Below the pieces are notes generated by a model that saw nothing but the letters and a program-made list of their open reading frames with translations, did no database searches and was not told the origin of the DNA. A stretch of DNA of 64,000 nt, from the NCBI GenBank assembly GCA_025526935.1, contig JAHLKD010000128.1, positions 62,001-126,000 of the forward strand. The letters are read 5' to 3'. Positions 25,214 through 36,269 of the stretch are shown here, piece after piece. Source of the stretch: Cladochytrium replicatum. Taxonomy: Eukaryota > Chytridiomycota > Chytridiomycetes > Cladochytriales > Cladochytriaceae. The position numbers and the translations under genes were made by a program. Every line of letters begins with the position of its first letter. Position 1 is the stretch's first letter.

Positions 25214-26180
25214 GACTGACTTGAGAGTGATAGTTCCTGGAGATCACAAATCTTGGGCTTCTTCATGAACAGGTTGGAAGCTCGGTATGGATCATACCTG
25301 GTCGCGATGCTTGTTCCTTCAGTTTCCGCTCGTCGCCTCCCACCGATCAGAGCAAGGATGTCAGCTCCTCGGTTGTTTGTGAGTGCGTGATCCACAGTGA
25401 TTTTAATTTTCCACGTCGATATCAAACCGCGAATCTTCTTTGCACCCGCTTCAAGGAAGCTCAACGTGCTAAAGATTCTCCCTTTCTGGCATTATTTTTA
25501 GTCACTTTTTTATCATGGTTAACGCCATCTCAACCTGCAGTTTGATTATGGAGAAGACATGTAAAACATCTGCGAGTCATGGCCGAATAGAGAGCGACCT
25601 TGAACTTAAGTTGAAAGTGGAAAGGAATCTATCTACGTTCGGTCAGCTATAACTGTCGCATACATGTCTTGGAACTAAGCGAATTGGAGTTACTTTTTCT
25701 AGCCTGTGTCTTGTGGATTTGATTTGAAATAATCGGGGGCTGGAAATGATTGTGCTACGTGCTGAAGTTGGAAAAGCGCCAATGTTCTCTGGTGGGTACA
25801 AGCAGGAGCCGGCGCATTGCGGCAATGGACGCTGCATTTCATGTCAATTCCCATCCCAATCTTTGACCGAACTCAAACGAGAATAAGCTGCAGAATTTTG
25901 CGAACAAACAAACAAATGGGCATGGGGGACTTTCGAGCTGAATTACTCGGATTTTGCGATGTACGACGCGCGGGTAGAGTTGTCACAGAGTTCTGGCCTC
26001 AAGCGGGTGATGGCAATAACACCACCGTCCTCACCATAGATGCGACCGAAAACATGTCGACGAAGATTCAGAATTTTCTGGTTATGACGTACGACTTGCT
26101 GAAACCTCGCACTTCGCCCAAAGTCCCTTCCGGGATTTTTCTCTGTACACCAATTTGGGTGGGGTCCCGAGATCCTCGTA
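25214..26180. other. Intergenic, no recognised gene
   Basis: This contains the 5' flank of the AN1 gene. Frames here overlap it or are short. From about 25900 the plus strand becomes protein-like and leads into the Cys-rich remnant at 26180. Confidence 0.4.
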
Positions 26181-26519
26181 CACCCTCCCTCGGCCTCGGC
26201 AACTGCGACCCCAACAACTCCCCGCCGTTCACCGAAAACAACTGGGTCTGCCCGGAGGTCGTGCTTGTGGTGCCTCGTCCGACTGTGAAAACGGCGACGT
26301 GTGCGGCGTGAGCTTCAACGCCGGTCAATCGCGTGTGCTCAAAACGACCTGCGGGAAACGCCAGGGATACAGGTCCGCGAGGCCAGATCTGCGGGATCCA
26401 GCGCAGCTTCGGTGGACCCTCAATTGCCAGTCCAGCTTCCCCTACCTGGCATGTGCGGAGAACGTCAGCCAGTCGTGCTGCTATAACGGTATGGCTCGGG
26501 TTGCTGCGGATGTCGCTTG
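26180..26519 (+). pseudogene. Cysteine-rich secreted protein remnant, frameshifted
   Basis: Protein-like segments appear in alternating plus frames: NCDPNNSPPFTENNWVCP, then GRACGASSDCENGDVCG and TTCGKRQGYRS, then LNCQSSFPYLACAENVSQSC with a stop at about 26519. The many Cys in short spacing (CGxxSDCxxGDVCG) resemble small fungal secreted proteins. At least two frame changes are needed with no GT-AG intron signals, so I call it a pseudogene. The start, and any signal peptide, is not identifiable. Confidence 0.45.
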
Positions 26520-26949
26520 AGAGAGTCAAGGTGTTGCCCGTCAACTGTGCAGTGCAAGAACTCTAACCCTAACTGACCCTGAACCGGCGAGAACACTCAG
26601 AACTACCTGATACCAGATCACGCTCTGTCCTTGAATGAGAACTGTCTTCTCTTTTTTTTCCTACTTTTGCATTCTATGTCCGTACACCAAGCAGCTTGGT
26701 TTCGAAAGCAGAGTCACTATGTATTGAAGTTTGACTCAGGACTGCGTTACTTGGAAAGCGTTCTTTTTTACATTGATTTCTTTGATGCCAGCTATGTTCG
26801 TATCCTCCGACAATCGGTTGCATTCAGCTCGTGAGTAAACTGAAACAAAATACATGGTGTGAATGCGGCTTGTATCCTCGAAGAAGTTGAGCTAACATTT
26901 TCCAAGATGAACAAAACCACGACCTGCTCACAACAGCAAACAGGATGTG

Positions 26950-27640
26950 TAATGGAAATAGGACTTACGAGCAAAACTCGATCTCCTCTGGTTATACGGC
27001 TCCTTACAAAACTGGGAGAGCGATGATTTCCACATGGATTCATCTGAGGTCAAGACCAAGAAACCCTAAAGCAAGATCAATGTTCGAAATATCAGTTGCG
27101 ACGATTTTATCGTACGTTTTCTTCATACCCCAGGTATTTGTAAGAGTACCTGAAGAAAAGAAGCCCTCTTATTGATTTTGAGCTGCCTCTCAAAAGTTGT
27201 GTTTTTTAATATATCTTTCAAAATAAATCCAAATCTCGTTACATCCCGACTGAACGATACTACAGATGGTGCGATCGATATCCCTCCTATTGATTGAGCT
27301 TTCTTGAGGCCAATTGGACTACCTTCAAGCACACCGACCGAGGATCCGAAACACCTTTTCGAACGTTGCGATCAGGCGGCTTGCCATCATTGAGCGTGCG
27401 GAACATATCCGATCGGAACTAGAATCTGCAATTAGAAATGGCAGATTCTGGGCGGCCCGCTCCCTTGATTTTATTGTGAGGTTGAGCACAGCAAGCGAAA
27501 AGTTGGATACCGCCAAAAATGATGGTAGAGACCTAATCAACTGATGAAAAAGGTACCAACACTGTTGTGATGTGTTAACCATGGCTATGAGGTGCACACC
27601 ATGCTTCGCGATAACAAGTGTAAACTTGTCAGTAACGAGA
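26950..27640 (-). pseudogene. 7TM-like membrane protein, truncated copy i
   Basis: The piece at 27325-27540 (SNFSLAVLNLTIKSRE ... MASRLIATFEKVFRILG) matches exon 2 of the full copies, which ends TFEKVFR or SFERGFR. It passes directly into the late intracellular-loop and last-helix segment (KKAQSIGGISIAPSVVSFS, ERQLKINKRASFLQVLLQIPG; 27123-27310), followed by a last-exon match near 27010-27030. The exons for the fourth to sixth helices are absent. It belongs to the same family as 28310-29588, 32004-33122 and 33448-33835. Confidence 0.6.
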
Positions 27641-28310
27641 GAATTTCCGATGCTTTCGTCATGACTCTTGTGCTTGTAGAAGTAACTATTGCCCCTTCAC
27701 GGAGAATCACAGAATTTGCGATATGAATCGGCGTTTTTCCGACATGACCAACTTATCTCCAGCCTCATTCGCTTTTCTATTCGCCTGCGATTCGTGAACC
27801 AAAAATTATCAATTCTTCGCTCGAAGTGAGCAGTATCTTTTGGAGTTTTCCTTCCTATAGTAGTGAAGATTTTTGTCCCCAGTTCAAGAAGCATTCACGC
27901 GTTGGGTTAATTGGACATACTCGCACTATCCTTTTGTTACAGGGTTTGGCGTTGACGACTGGGTTCAGGTGATTTTGGTGATCGAAACGAAACAATTATG
28001 CATGGACTACCGTTATCCGCTGTAAGGTTGGATATGGATCCCCACTAATCGCGCGTGGTAAAGTCTGCGAATTGGTGTACTTCGCTGCCTAGTGTTTTTT
28101 CGTAAGGTTTCGTTTTCAGCATGAGCAGTAAACATGTGGAGAACAACTTACTTCGCCAATGCTTCCAAGGAACTTGAAAAGCAACATTTGTCAATTTGAA
28201 AAGATTTCAAACACCTACTTTACCCACCAGCAGCATTGATGATGTGTAGAGTGCATAGACTGCAATACAACAGATCAATTATCGAATATTTAGGCAGATA
28301 TAAGGTTACC
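27641..28310. other. Intergenic, no recognised gene
   Basis: Only frames under 70 codons occur. I see no motif, repeat or RNA gene here. Confidence 0.4.
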
Positions 28311-29588
28311 GAAAAGGGAAAGAGATGATTTCCATGTGGATTCATCTGCTGTCAAGACCAAAATCGCCTTGGAAATGTGAAAAATGTAAATATGACCCAC
28401 CTTCATGTTTGCTTACCCCAAGCATATCAAACGACAGCTGAAGAAACAGAAGCCCCATCATTTTTATCTTTAGCTGTCTCTGAGATGTACTGGTTCTAAA
28501 TATATATGCCATTCTCATGCAATCCCTTTTAAGGGGTGAAACTGACGATGCAACAGAGACCCCTCCCATTGACTGAGCACGCTTTAGGCTCAACACATCC
28601 TTTGGATGTTTTTCGACCGTGGATTCTCCATCTTGTCCTCCCTGCTGTGGAGCAGGATGTAGCTTGACAGTACTGCGATTTTTGATCATTGGGCTAGGAA
28701 GATCAAGGTGCGACTTTGCAAGTTCGAGTGCGGATAGCTCCTTTGGAAGATCAATGGCGCACTCGGACTCTCCGATGTCCACAACTCGCCCGCCATGTCC
28801 CAGAGTCCCTGTCCCGGTTGCTTTCTGCGGATAGGGAGACGTAATCTTCCTCCACTTCTTTCGCAATCTTCGCAAAACAAACACAGAGAGAATCCCGACA
28901 AACCCTGAATGTATCGTAGGATGACTTGTGAAAATTGACAATCCAAGACGCTCATATTTTGCAAACCTTCGACTGATGCGACCCAGAACGCACATGCGCT
29001 GAGAACGACGCGAACAGCATTGAATCCAAGGATCCATCCTGCACTTGCTATCATCCCGATCGTACACCCTCCAAACAAAACTGTAAAGCCTACCAAGAGC
29101 TTTGCGCACGTCTGGCTGGATTTTGATAGATGAGATCTGCCAAATACCCCCCTTAGTGTTCAGAGAAAGAATAAGCTTAAAATCTTTCCATACCGAAAAA
29201 CCTTCTCAAATGTGATGATCAGGCAACAGGCCATCGTCGAGCCTGCAAAGATGTATCCGAGCGGAACTAGGACCAGACAGCATTTGTAAGCAGATTCTGG
29301 GCGGCTTTCTCCCATGATTTTGATCGTTAGGTTGAGTGCAACGAGAGAAAGGTTCGATGAGCCCAGAATGATTGTGGCGAACTAATGCGGAAATGGCGTG
29401 GAGATGTGAGAACTTAAACAGTGACTATGTGTTTAGTTTATGACCATAGCAACAACGTTTAATATCTTTCGAGATCGGTAGAACTTGATTGTTGCAATTG
29501 ACACCATGAATGTTGTTGCGGGAAGGTTGCCGGCGAGGTCGATCACAAGGGAAGCCATGTCGATGAGGGGGCCAGAAGTACAAGACAT
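28310..29588 (-). CDS. Multi-pass membrane protein, 7TM-like family, copy iii
   Basis: Read on the minus strand, exon 1 starts at 29588 (MSCTSGPLIDMASLVIDLAG, first helix, then TIKFYRSRKILN). Exon 2 lies at about 29205-29385 (SNLSLVALNLTIKIMG, CCLVLVPLGYIFAGSTM, ITFEKVFR; helices 2-3). Exon 3 lies at about 28975-29110 (LLVGFTVLFGGCTIGMIASA, VVLSACAFWVASVEG; helices 4-5). Exon 4 holds helix 6 (FVGILSVFVLRRLRKKW), a long polar loop with KRAQSMGGVSVASS and helix 7 (KIKMMGLLFLQLSFDMLG), then a GTAAGC donor. A short last exon near 28310-28365 is likely. The topology suggests a heptahelical receptor-like or transporter-like protein, but I recognise no signature motif, so the function is unknown. 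Exon edges are approximate. Confidence 0.55.
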
Positions 29589-30077
29589 GCTACCCTAACG
29601 GTTCTAAAGTTGCAATCAAGGCGGGTGACCCAATCGAAATGTCCACACCGATCAACGGAGTAATTGAGATCGGTCTGTGCGGTCTGAAACTCAAACTCTT
29701 TCTGGTTCTAATGAGGTAGCACCTTGATTTAATAAATTCTTGAACAGATTTCTGTGATTCTAGTGACGTGATTGAGGTTACCTAAGTCTATCCAGCACGC
29801 AGCAGCCTCCATCAACAGTGGGGTGTCGGTAGGGGATGAAACGCTATTGACAAAAACTGTTCATTGTGTTCTCTGTGCATAATTTTCGGTACCATGACAA
29901 GGGTGCGGCCGACTTAATTGTCGATGATTACTGAATCTGTGAGCGAACTTCGTGTTATTCTAGTTACGTCATGTTTGTGACAGAGGTTTATCTAAGTCTA
30001 TCCCAGATATCTCCAACACGATCAACTTTGCAACTCTATATGAATGAATTCAATCCAACTTGGCGCGACAGAGACTC
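29589..30077. other. Intergenic between 7TM copy iii and GDSL gene 1
   Basis: No coding signal was found. It contains the 5' flank of copy iii and the 3' flank of the GDSL gene. Confidence 0.4.
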
Positions 30078-31054
30078 TTAGAAGCCAAAGTTGGCACCGA
30101 TGAAGTCAGCGATGCCGTTGGCGACGGACTTGTGAACGACGGTGGTAGGGTGGAGACCTTCCCAGCTACTGTAGGCGTCTGGGTTGGAGCAGACGGTGGC
30201 GTTGCCGGTCGGAGGGAGACCGTTGAAGCAGTCGTTGCAGCAGTGAGCCGGGTCACCGATCAGCGGGGGGTTGTAGGAAGTAGGGAGGAAGACAGTGACT
30301 GGCACCTCATACTTGAAGATCTTCACGTTGGGGTTGGCCTTCTTGAAATCGGCAACCTGGGTGTCGATCGAAGCGCCGTAGGATGCGTAGAAGTCGCCAA
30401 GCTCTTTGGGGAGGACAATGGAGAGGATCTGGGACGCACCGTTCTTGACGAGGGTGTTCCAGATGGCGGTCTGTGCAGCAGCAAAGTAAGCGCCGGTTTT
30501 ACCGAGCTTGAGGATATCGTTGTCGAAGTTGTCGTTGGCACCGACGAAGACAGTGTAGAGAATGTTCTTCTTGTTCTCATCCTGTTTTTTCAGGTAAGAC
30601 TGGAGCTGGGTGGCAGCACTGGGGACCTTCTGAATCGTACCGTCTTTGCGAAGAGGCTGTTAAAGACACAACATATAATTGTGAGTTTGCAATGTGCAGA
30701 TCAGACAGATCAATCCTCACTGACCTCGCCAAACTTGCCGCCCACCCATCCCTGAACAAGGGCATCATCAGTAGTGGCACCACCAACAGCAAAGTTGTTG
30801 ACCGCAAGCTTCTTCGCACTGGTGAGGTAGTCGAGCCAGACAGGTCCGCTCGAGAAACGGTTCTTGTAGTACGCGTTCGAGGGGATGATTGGACCGTTGT
30901 TCTTGGTGAGCTCAGCACATGCACCAGTGTCCGTCAACGAGTCACCGAAGGAAACGATCTTCTGCACCCTTGGTGGCCTGTCGATGCACTTCTCTCCTAG
31001 CACAGCGGGGGCAAACGCAAGGATAGCAGCGAGAACGGTGAAGTGCTTAAGCAT
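30078..31054 (-). CDS. Secreted SGNH/GDSL esterase-lipase family protein, gene 1
   Basis: Two exons (30725-31054 and 30078-30656) give 302 residues; the donor is a weak GTCAGT. The first ~20 residues (MLKHFTVLAAILAFAPAVLG) are a signal peptide, so the enzyme is probably secreted. Block I is FGDSLTDTG with the nucleophile Ser, block II has the Gly in FAVGGATTDDA, block III has GANDNFDN with the oxyanion Asn, and block V reads WEGLHPTT. The family acts as acyl-ester hydrolases on lipids or esterified polysaccharides; the substrate here is unknown. The usual catalytic Asp of the DxxH motif is Glu in this protein, while the second copy at 34.1 kb has Asp. The gene follows a 7TM-like gene, an arrangement repeated at 32.0-35.0 kb. 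Confidence 0.88.
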
Positions 31055-32003
31055 TGTGGAAAGGTGTTCTGCTGGTGTGCAGGAATGTGGGGGCAGTCAT
31101 TTTGTTTTAAGCGAGGCGATGTGTTTCGACCGCAGACAGCCAGTCAAAAACTCCGTAGCTCCGAGCAAAAATTTCTCCGAGTTGAGACTTTCCACGTTTT
31201 GGTTTTGGATTGAATTTGTCGCGTGTGCGGAAAGCCCAGGAAACAGTGTGGGAAAATGAGGCTCAGATCGGGAATATTGCGGTCAGGTGATATGATCAGG
31301 TCAGCTGACTCAGACACCCGCCCTGGGGTCTAAACAGAGTTTGGACTCACTCTTATGACTTGGAGGGTCGTATGCGAGGATGACAGTGTGGGACAGAGTG
31401 AGTAATCCACACCAACTCACACCGTGCAAGTATGGGATGGGTACGAACAAGTGTAGCTGAGCACCGGGCCAATAAATAGAACAGGTGGGTTCACCTCGAT
31501 TCCACAACTGCCAAAGCCCACGTTTCACGGACAAGTCCAACCATCGATGTGAAACCAATGCCCATCAGCCATCTCTGCGTAACGGGTATCCCACCTCATA
31601 CATGCTAGAGTTTTGGAGTCCATATCATTCAATATCCAATCGCTCACTCGGCCAGTTTACTGCGGACGTACGAAAGCGGCAGCCTGTATCATATCGTTAG
31701 TGGAAGAAGATCATTATAGATATTCTTGCGTACATCTCCAATACAACTTATATACTTCGCATTGAAAGGTCAATGAGACAATCAGTTTGTTTGAGACCTC
31801 GGACTTACCATGAGTAGCGCACACCAATATACTGCGTACACTTCCAGTTCTCTTGAGCAAATTTTTTATTTCGCATTCATCCGCTCATACTCACCGACTA
31901 TGGTTAGTGACGCTTGCCATCGACTTCCATTGAACCCCAACAGCAAGAGGAACTACGGCAAACCATCAGCGAACGATCAACAATCTCATAATGTTGGACT
32001 TAC
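31055..32003. other. Intergenic, GDSL 1 upstream region and 3' part of 7TM copy iv
   Basis: The last exon of the 7TM-like gene at 32004-33122 should lie here, but I could not place it. Otherwise there is no recognised feature. Confidence 0.35.
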
Positions 32004-33122
32004 GCCTCCAATATTCAGGATGCCCAATATGCACAGCAATATAGCCATCTTTCGTGTGATCTTCCTCCAAGATGCCGCCGGCGTCACGGGAAACGAGCCA
32101 GAGTTAGGTCCCCGGAAGTTGATTGTTGAGTAGTCTTTAGTGGGGATCGTGCCTGACCCATACGGCTGAGAGTTTTCCACCACTCTCACACTTTCAAATG
32201 TAGCCGGAGTTGACAATTGTCCCTTACTTCGATCAATCATTCTTCCAGGTGGCAACCTGATGTGTCTTGGGCTACTTTGAGGTGGGCTCAAGTGTGGCAA
32301 TGGGAGCGAATCCTTCGAGTCGTAGTTGACTGCGCTGGACACATCCTTCAATACCTTGACGCTTTTTGCCGCCCTTGGATCTGGTAACAATAATGTAGAA
32401 ACCCGACTCCATCGCCGTCGAAGTTTGTACAAAATCACCAGTGCGCAGATTTCGGTGGATGCTTGTACCAGTATGTTTACCGTTGATGCTTTCGGATCCA
32501 TGTTTGTACCTACCTTCGACCGTGGTAATCCAGAGAGCCGAGACGCCGAGCATTATGCGAGCAAATACAAGACCGGTTTCAAGCTTCCATCCACTTCTTC
32601 CAACCAGCGCAAGGGTAGTAGTCCCAAGGATGAGCGTGATCACGCATACAATAAGTGAACCCCATCGACTGAACTTTGGCAATAGTGACCTGTTTCGCTG
32701 GCAATCTAGTCATATTCCATTGAAGCCGGCAGTAATTGCTCACCGGAACCCCCTCTCGAAGCTAATGACCACATTGCAAGCCATCATGGGTCCACCTGAA
32801 AGATATCCTAGTGGCACCAACACTACGCACGACTGATAAGCCGCTATTGGTCGGCTGGGACCCATGACTCTCACAAGGATGTCAAGTGTGAGGAACGCCA
32901 AGTTTGGGATGGTGTGGAGAACTATAGCTATCTGCAGCTAGTTCAAAAAGACATCTTGACAACACGTAGAAGGCTCACCAGGACGAGTATGTTGATCAAC
33001 TTTGGGGATCGATAGACCTTGATCACTCCCAATGTGGTCATCGCAATTGTCCCAGGAATCACACCCAGAATATCAATCAGCAACGCATCGATGCCAATGC
33101 TCACCGACGTTGAGCATGCCAT
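32004..33122 (-). CDS. Multi-pass membrane protein, 7TM-like family, copy iv
   Basis: Exons 32979-33122, 32744-32931, 32514-32689 and 32004-32461 join in frame through GT-AG introns for 322 codons. A further 3' exon after the GTAAGT donor at 32003 is not resolved. Hydrophobic helices are LLIDILGVIPGTIAMTTLG, LINILVLIAIVLHTIPNLAF, CVVLVPLGYLSGGPMMACNV, SLIVCVITLILGTTTLALVG, LVFARIMLGVSALWITTVE, a short one around ASTEICALVILYKL, and KMAILLCILGILNIGG. A polar loop of about 110 residues separates the last two. This is the best preserved member of the local family, and helices and intron positions match copy iii. No receptor signature is recognised, so the function is unknown. Confidence 0.62.
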
Positions 33123-33447
33123 CTGCAGTGCAGAATACTGAATAGCCAATCATGATGCTTTCCAGAAGTTGAGAACTCATTAAAGTTGGATTCTTGCAAT
33201 CTTTTTCAAGTTTTTCTACATTTAGTATACCAGTCTTAACGGATCACGGCTATTTCTCTTCATGGCATTGAAGTTTATCAAACTTTCGTGTCTAATGGTT
33301 AACTGACCCTCCCCGTATCTGCTCAACTGCAGTAGAAGGACTTTGGTAATGTGGACGGATGAAAGCAGAAGCCTTGAACAATATCAGGGATAGTGTTACA
33401 GCCTGCATTTCGGATTCCGGACTTATTTCTCCAATTCAGTCAAGGAA

Positions 33448-33835
33448 CTAAGAGCAGATATGATGACGCGATTTTGGCGATGGTGAGGCAAAAGATACGA
33501 GCGAGATCACATTCATCCCAGCAATAGTGCGCCAAGATAAATTGGGTACGCTAGAAGAAAATAAAATGTTGAGCAACTCGTCGCCGAAGCCTGCCAGTGA
33601 TCCCCAGTAAACCGTAACAACAAGACACGCTTGAATGAGTGTTGGTATATTCACGTTCGACTACACTCGTTGGAAAATAAAAATGCAACGTTTGTTGAAC
33701 AGTTTAGGGGACCTGAAATTATGTTGACTGCAGCGAAAGTCATAATTGATGCTGGTGCTGCCACATTGCCCAAGAAGTTGATCACCGGCGCAACGGTGCT
33801 GATGGAATGTCCGGTTGCGCATGAAACGTAGAAGG
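33448..33835 (-). pseudogene. 7TM-like family, partial copy v
   Basis: A minus-strand segment with FLGNVAAPASIMTFAAVNI resembles exon 1 of copies iii and iv, and the piece at 33448-33654 (LIQACLVVTVYWGSLAGFG) is hydrophobic like exon 2. Nothing equivalent to later exons is found between this and the neighbouring genes, so it appears to be a 3'-truncated copy. Confidence 0.4.
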
Positions 33836-34093
33836 TAGAAACCTAGCATGAAGGTTGTTGATAGAATGTCGGCCACTCACTCTTCAGACGAGTCTTGGGA
33901 GTCGAAAGAATGCGAGTTGGAATTGACTTCTGTATTAGTGTATACTTCTCTCTAACGCACAATCATACTGCAAATGTCTGGAATCATACGCATCAAGTCT
34001 AAAACCCGATACAACCAAAAAAAAAACAGCCAAAAATGTTAGACGAAATGCAAAACAATTCGTGCAAGACTATGTCACAGGTTGCAAGGAGTG

Positions 34094-35023
34094 TTAGAAA
34101 CCGAAGTTGGTCTGGATGAACTTGGTGATGTCGTCGGCAATGAACTTGTGGACGACAGTGGTGGGGTGGAGACCATCCCAGATCAAGAACGAGTTGCCAT
34201 TACCGCAAACGGTGGCGTTACCAACGGGTGGAAGGCCGTTGAAGCAGTCCGTGCAGCACTGAGCGGGGCTGGGGGTCAAGTTGGGAGTGTACGAGGTGGC
34301 AACGAAGGCAGCGATGGGCACCTCGTACTTGAACAGCTTTGTGCCAACAGGGAGCGACTTCTGGATCTTGGCAATCTGAGCATCGACGGTTGAGCCGTAG
34401 AGAGAGTAGAAGGGGTCGAGTTCCTTGGGGAGCACGATGGCAAGGATCTGGCGTGCACCACATCCGAGGAGGGACTTCCACAGACTAGTCTGTGCGTTGG
34501 AGAAGAATGCGCCGTCCTTTCCGAGACCGAGGAGCTGGTTGTCAAAGTTGTCGTTAGCACCGACGAAGATGGTGTACAAGATGTCCGCCTTTGCCGGGTC
34601 GGGTTTCTTAAGGTAGGCCTGGATCTGTTTGTCTGCACCAGGAACCTTCTGGATGCTTCCGTCCTTTCGGAGCGGCTGAAAGCAAAACGAATATTGTGAG
34701 CAATGTGGTCGACTGACGATGCAACCTGACTGTGTTTACCTCGCCGAATTTGCCGCCCACCCATCCCTGGACAAGAGCATCCGATGTAGTCGCGCCACCA
34801 ACAGCGAAGTTGGTCACAGCGAGTTTCTTTGCGCTGGTGACATACTCAAGCCAAACCGGTCCGTTGGAGAAGTGGCTCTTGAAGTAGGCGTTCGAGGGGA
34901 TGACGGGGCCGTTGTTACGGGTGAGGGCAGCGCAAGCACCAGTGTCCGTCAAGGAGTCACCGAAATGCGAGCAGCTGTAAGGGGAGCAAGGGCAAGGAGT
35001 GCGGCAATGAATTTGATCTGCAT
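34094..35023 (-). pseudogene. Secreted GDSL esterase-lipase family protein, gene 2 (frame broken after the signal peptide)
   Basis: The probable exons are 34740-35023 and 34094-34675, with the intron at the same codon as in gene 1 and a better donor, GTAAAC. The protein starts MQIKFIAALLALAPLTAA, a signal peptide. The catalytic blocks GDSLTDTG, FAVGGATTSDA, GANDNFDN and WDGLHPTT are all present. Between the signal peptide and block I about 14 codons found in gene 1 are missing and the frame shifts near 34975, so the ATG-initiated frame ends soon after. Alternatives are an unseen upstream exon spliced at the CTTACAG just before this point (it would restore the frame but remove this signal peptide) or a sequence error. 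If unspliced it is a pseudogene. Confidence 0.7.
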
Positions 35024-35070
35024 GTTTGTGATATGGGTTTGGAAACAGGCAGATGGGAAATAGAGCCCTG

Positions 35071-35080
35071 ATTTAAATAA
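35071..35080 (-). promoter_or_regulatory. TATA-like element upstream of GDSL gene 2
   Basis: The AT-rich stretch ATTTAAATAA lies about 50 bases upstream of the ATG at 35023 and reads TTATTTAAAT on the coding strand. The position fits a core promoter, but this is motif evidence only. Confidence 0.35.
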
Positions 35081-35504
35081 AGTGGAAGGGCTCCGTGATG
35101 TTTCTTTCACGGATTCTAAATTTATCATCATCAGCCCCACATGCATCAAATTTAGTGCGGTGTGGCTGGACTATAAATTTTTTATCCCGGTGCGGAACGT
35201 GATCGGGTATCAGGGCACGGGCAGAAGGAGGGAGTGGATTCTGGATGAGCTTTGAGACGTGGTTGTTGCATTAACACTCAATGCCTTGCCTGGAACACAT
35301 AGGTTTTTCTTGCCTTGCTCCCTGAAACAGTGAAGTCCGATTGTTTCAGCAGCCAATTCTTGGCGTTTTGCCATTTATTTTTTTAGAATCCGGGGCAAAA
35401 ACCAGTGCATCAACCGCTGTCCAAGTGCTGTCAGCTTTTTCCAGTCGCTGCTATCAAGATCTTTGATGTTTTTGTTGATGTTGTTAAATAACTCAGGAGA
35501 CAGT
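35081..35504. other. Intergenic, GDSL 2 upstream and Nol12 downstream
   Basis: No further gene or repeat is seen. Confidence 0.4.
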
Positions 35505-36269
35505 CTACCGCTTTGTCTTCTTCCTTCTTTTCACAAGGGCGGACTTCTTGGAACCACCAACCTTCTTTCGAACTGTTTTTGGAGCTTTCGAATCCTTTTT
35601 CTCAACGGGATTCCTACTCTTCGCTGTCCTCTCCATGAGTTTCTGCATCTCCTCCACAGCATCCTCATCATCCATCGTCACCATGATTCGCGTGGTATTT
35701 TTCTCATCTTCCAACGCGACCACCACATCCGCTTCATTTCCCTTATCATCCTCCTCCACATCATCGCTCTGCTCGTTGGAATCCACATCGCTGCTACCCC
35801 CGTCAATGTCACCAGTTTCATTTCCGTCTCTTCTTCGCTTCCTCGCCTTTGGAACTTCGTTGTCAGCGTTTGCAAGCAAGTGTATCTTTCCACCCCTAAT
35901 CGCTTCAATCCTTTCCAACGTCTCGTTAGCACGCTTCCATCCTTCCTGTTAGAATAAAACCAGTACTTTATTCATCATTGCGTCAAGGAATAAATGTATA
36001 CTCGAAATTACCGTGTCCTTCCGTGCTGCTCGCATCTCTTTCTTCTCTTCTTTCTTTTCAAGCTCCGCCCGCTCCTGGGCCTTCTTCTTACGGTCAAGCT
36101 TTCTCTTCCTGAATCCAGTCACGAATTCGCTAGTAAACTAATCAGCAAAGAGTGCATTGTGCTGCTGATATATAGCTTACTGTCGCTGCTTCTCGTCGTA
36201 CCCGACATAGTCCACCCTCACCGGTCGCCCGCCTCCCGACTTCTTTGGTTTTCTACTGAAATTTGGCAT
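35505..36269 (-). CDS. Nol12/Rrp17 family rRNA-processing protein
   Basis: Exons 36181-36269, 36012-36129 and 35505-35945 join in frame with GT-AG introns of 51 and 66 nt, for 215 residues. The N-terminus (MPNFSRKPKKSGGGRPVRVD) leads to the family hallmark YDEKQRHEFVTGFRKRKLDR, equivalent to the REYLTGFHKRK block of human NOL12. A highly charged helix (KKAQERAELEKKEEK) follows, then an acidic middle and a Lys/Arg-rich C-terminus (KKSALVKRRKKTKR), typical of nucleolar proteins. The element TTRIMVTM near residue 165 matches the conserved VTVTT-type strand of the family. In yeast, Rrp17 is a 5'-3' exonuclease acting on pre-60S rRNA; the same nucleolar role is inferred. Confidence 0.85.
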
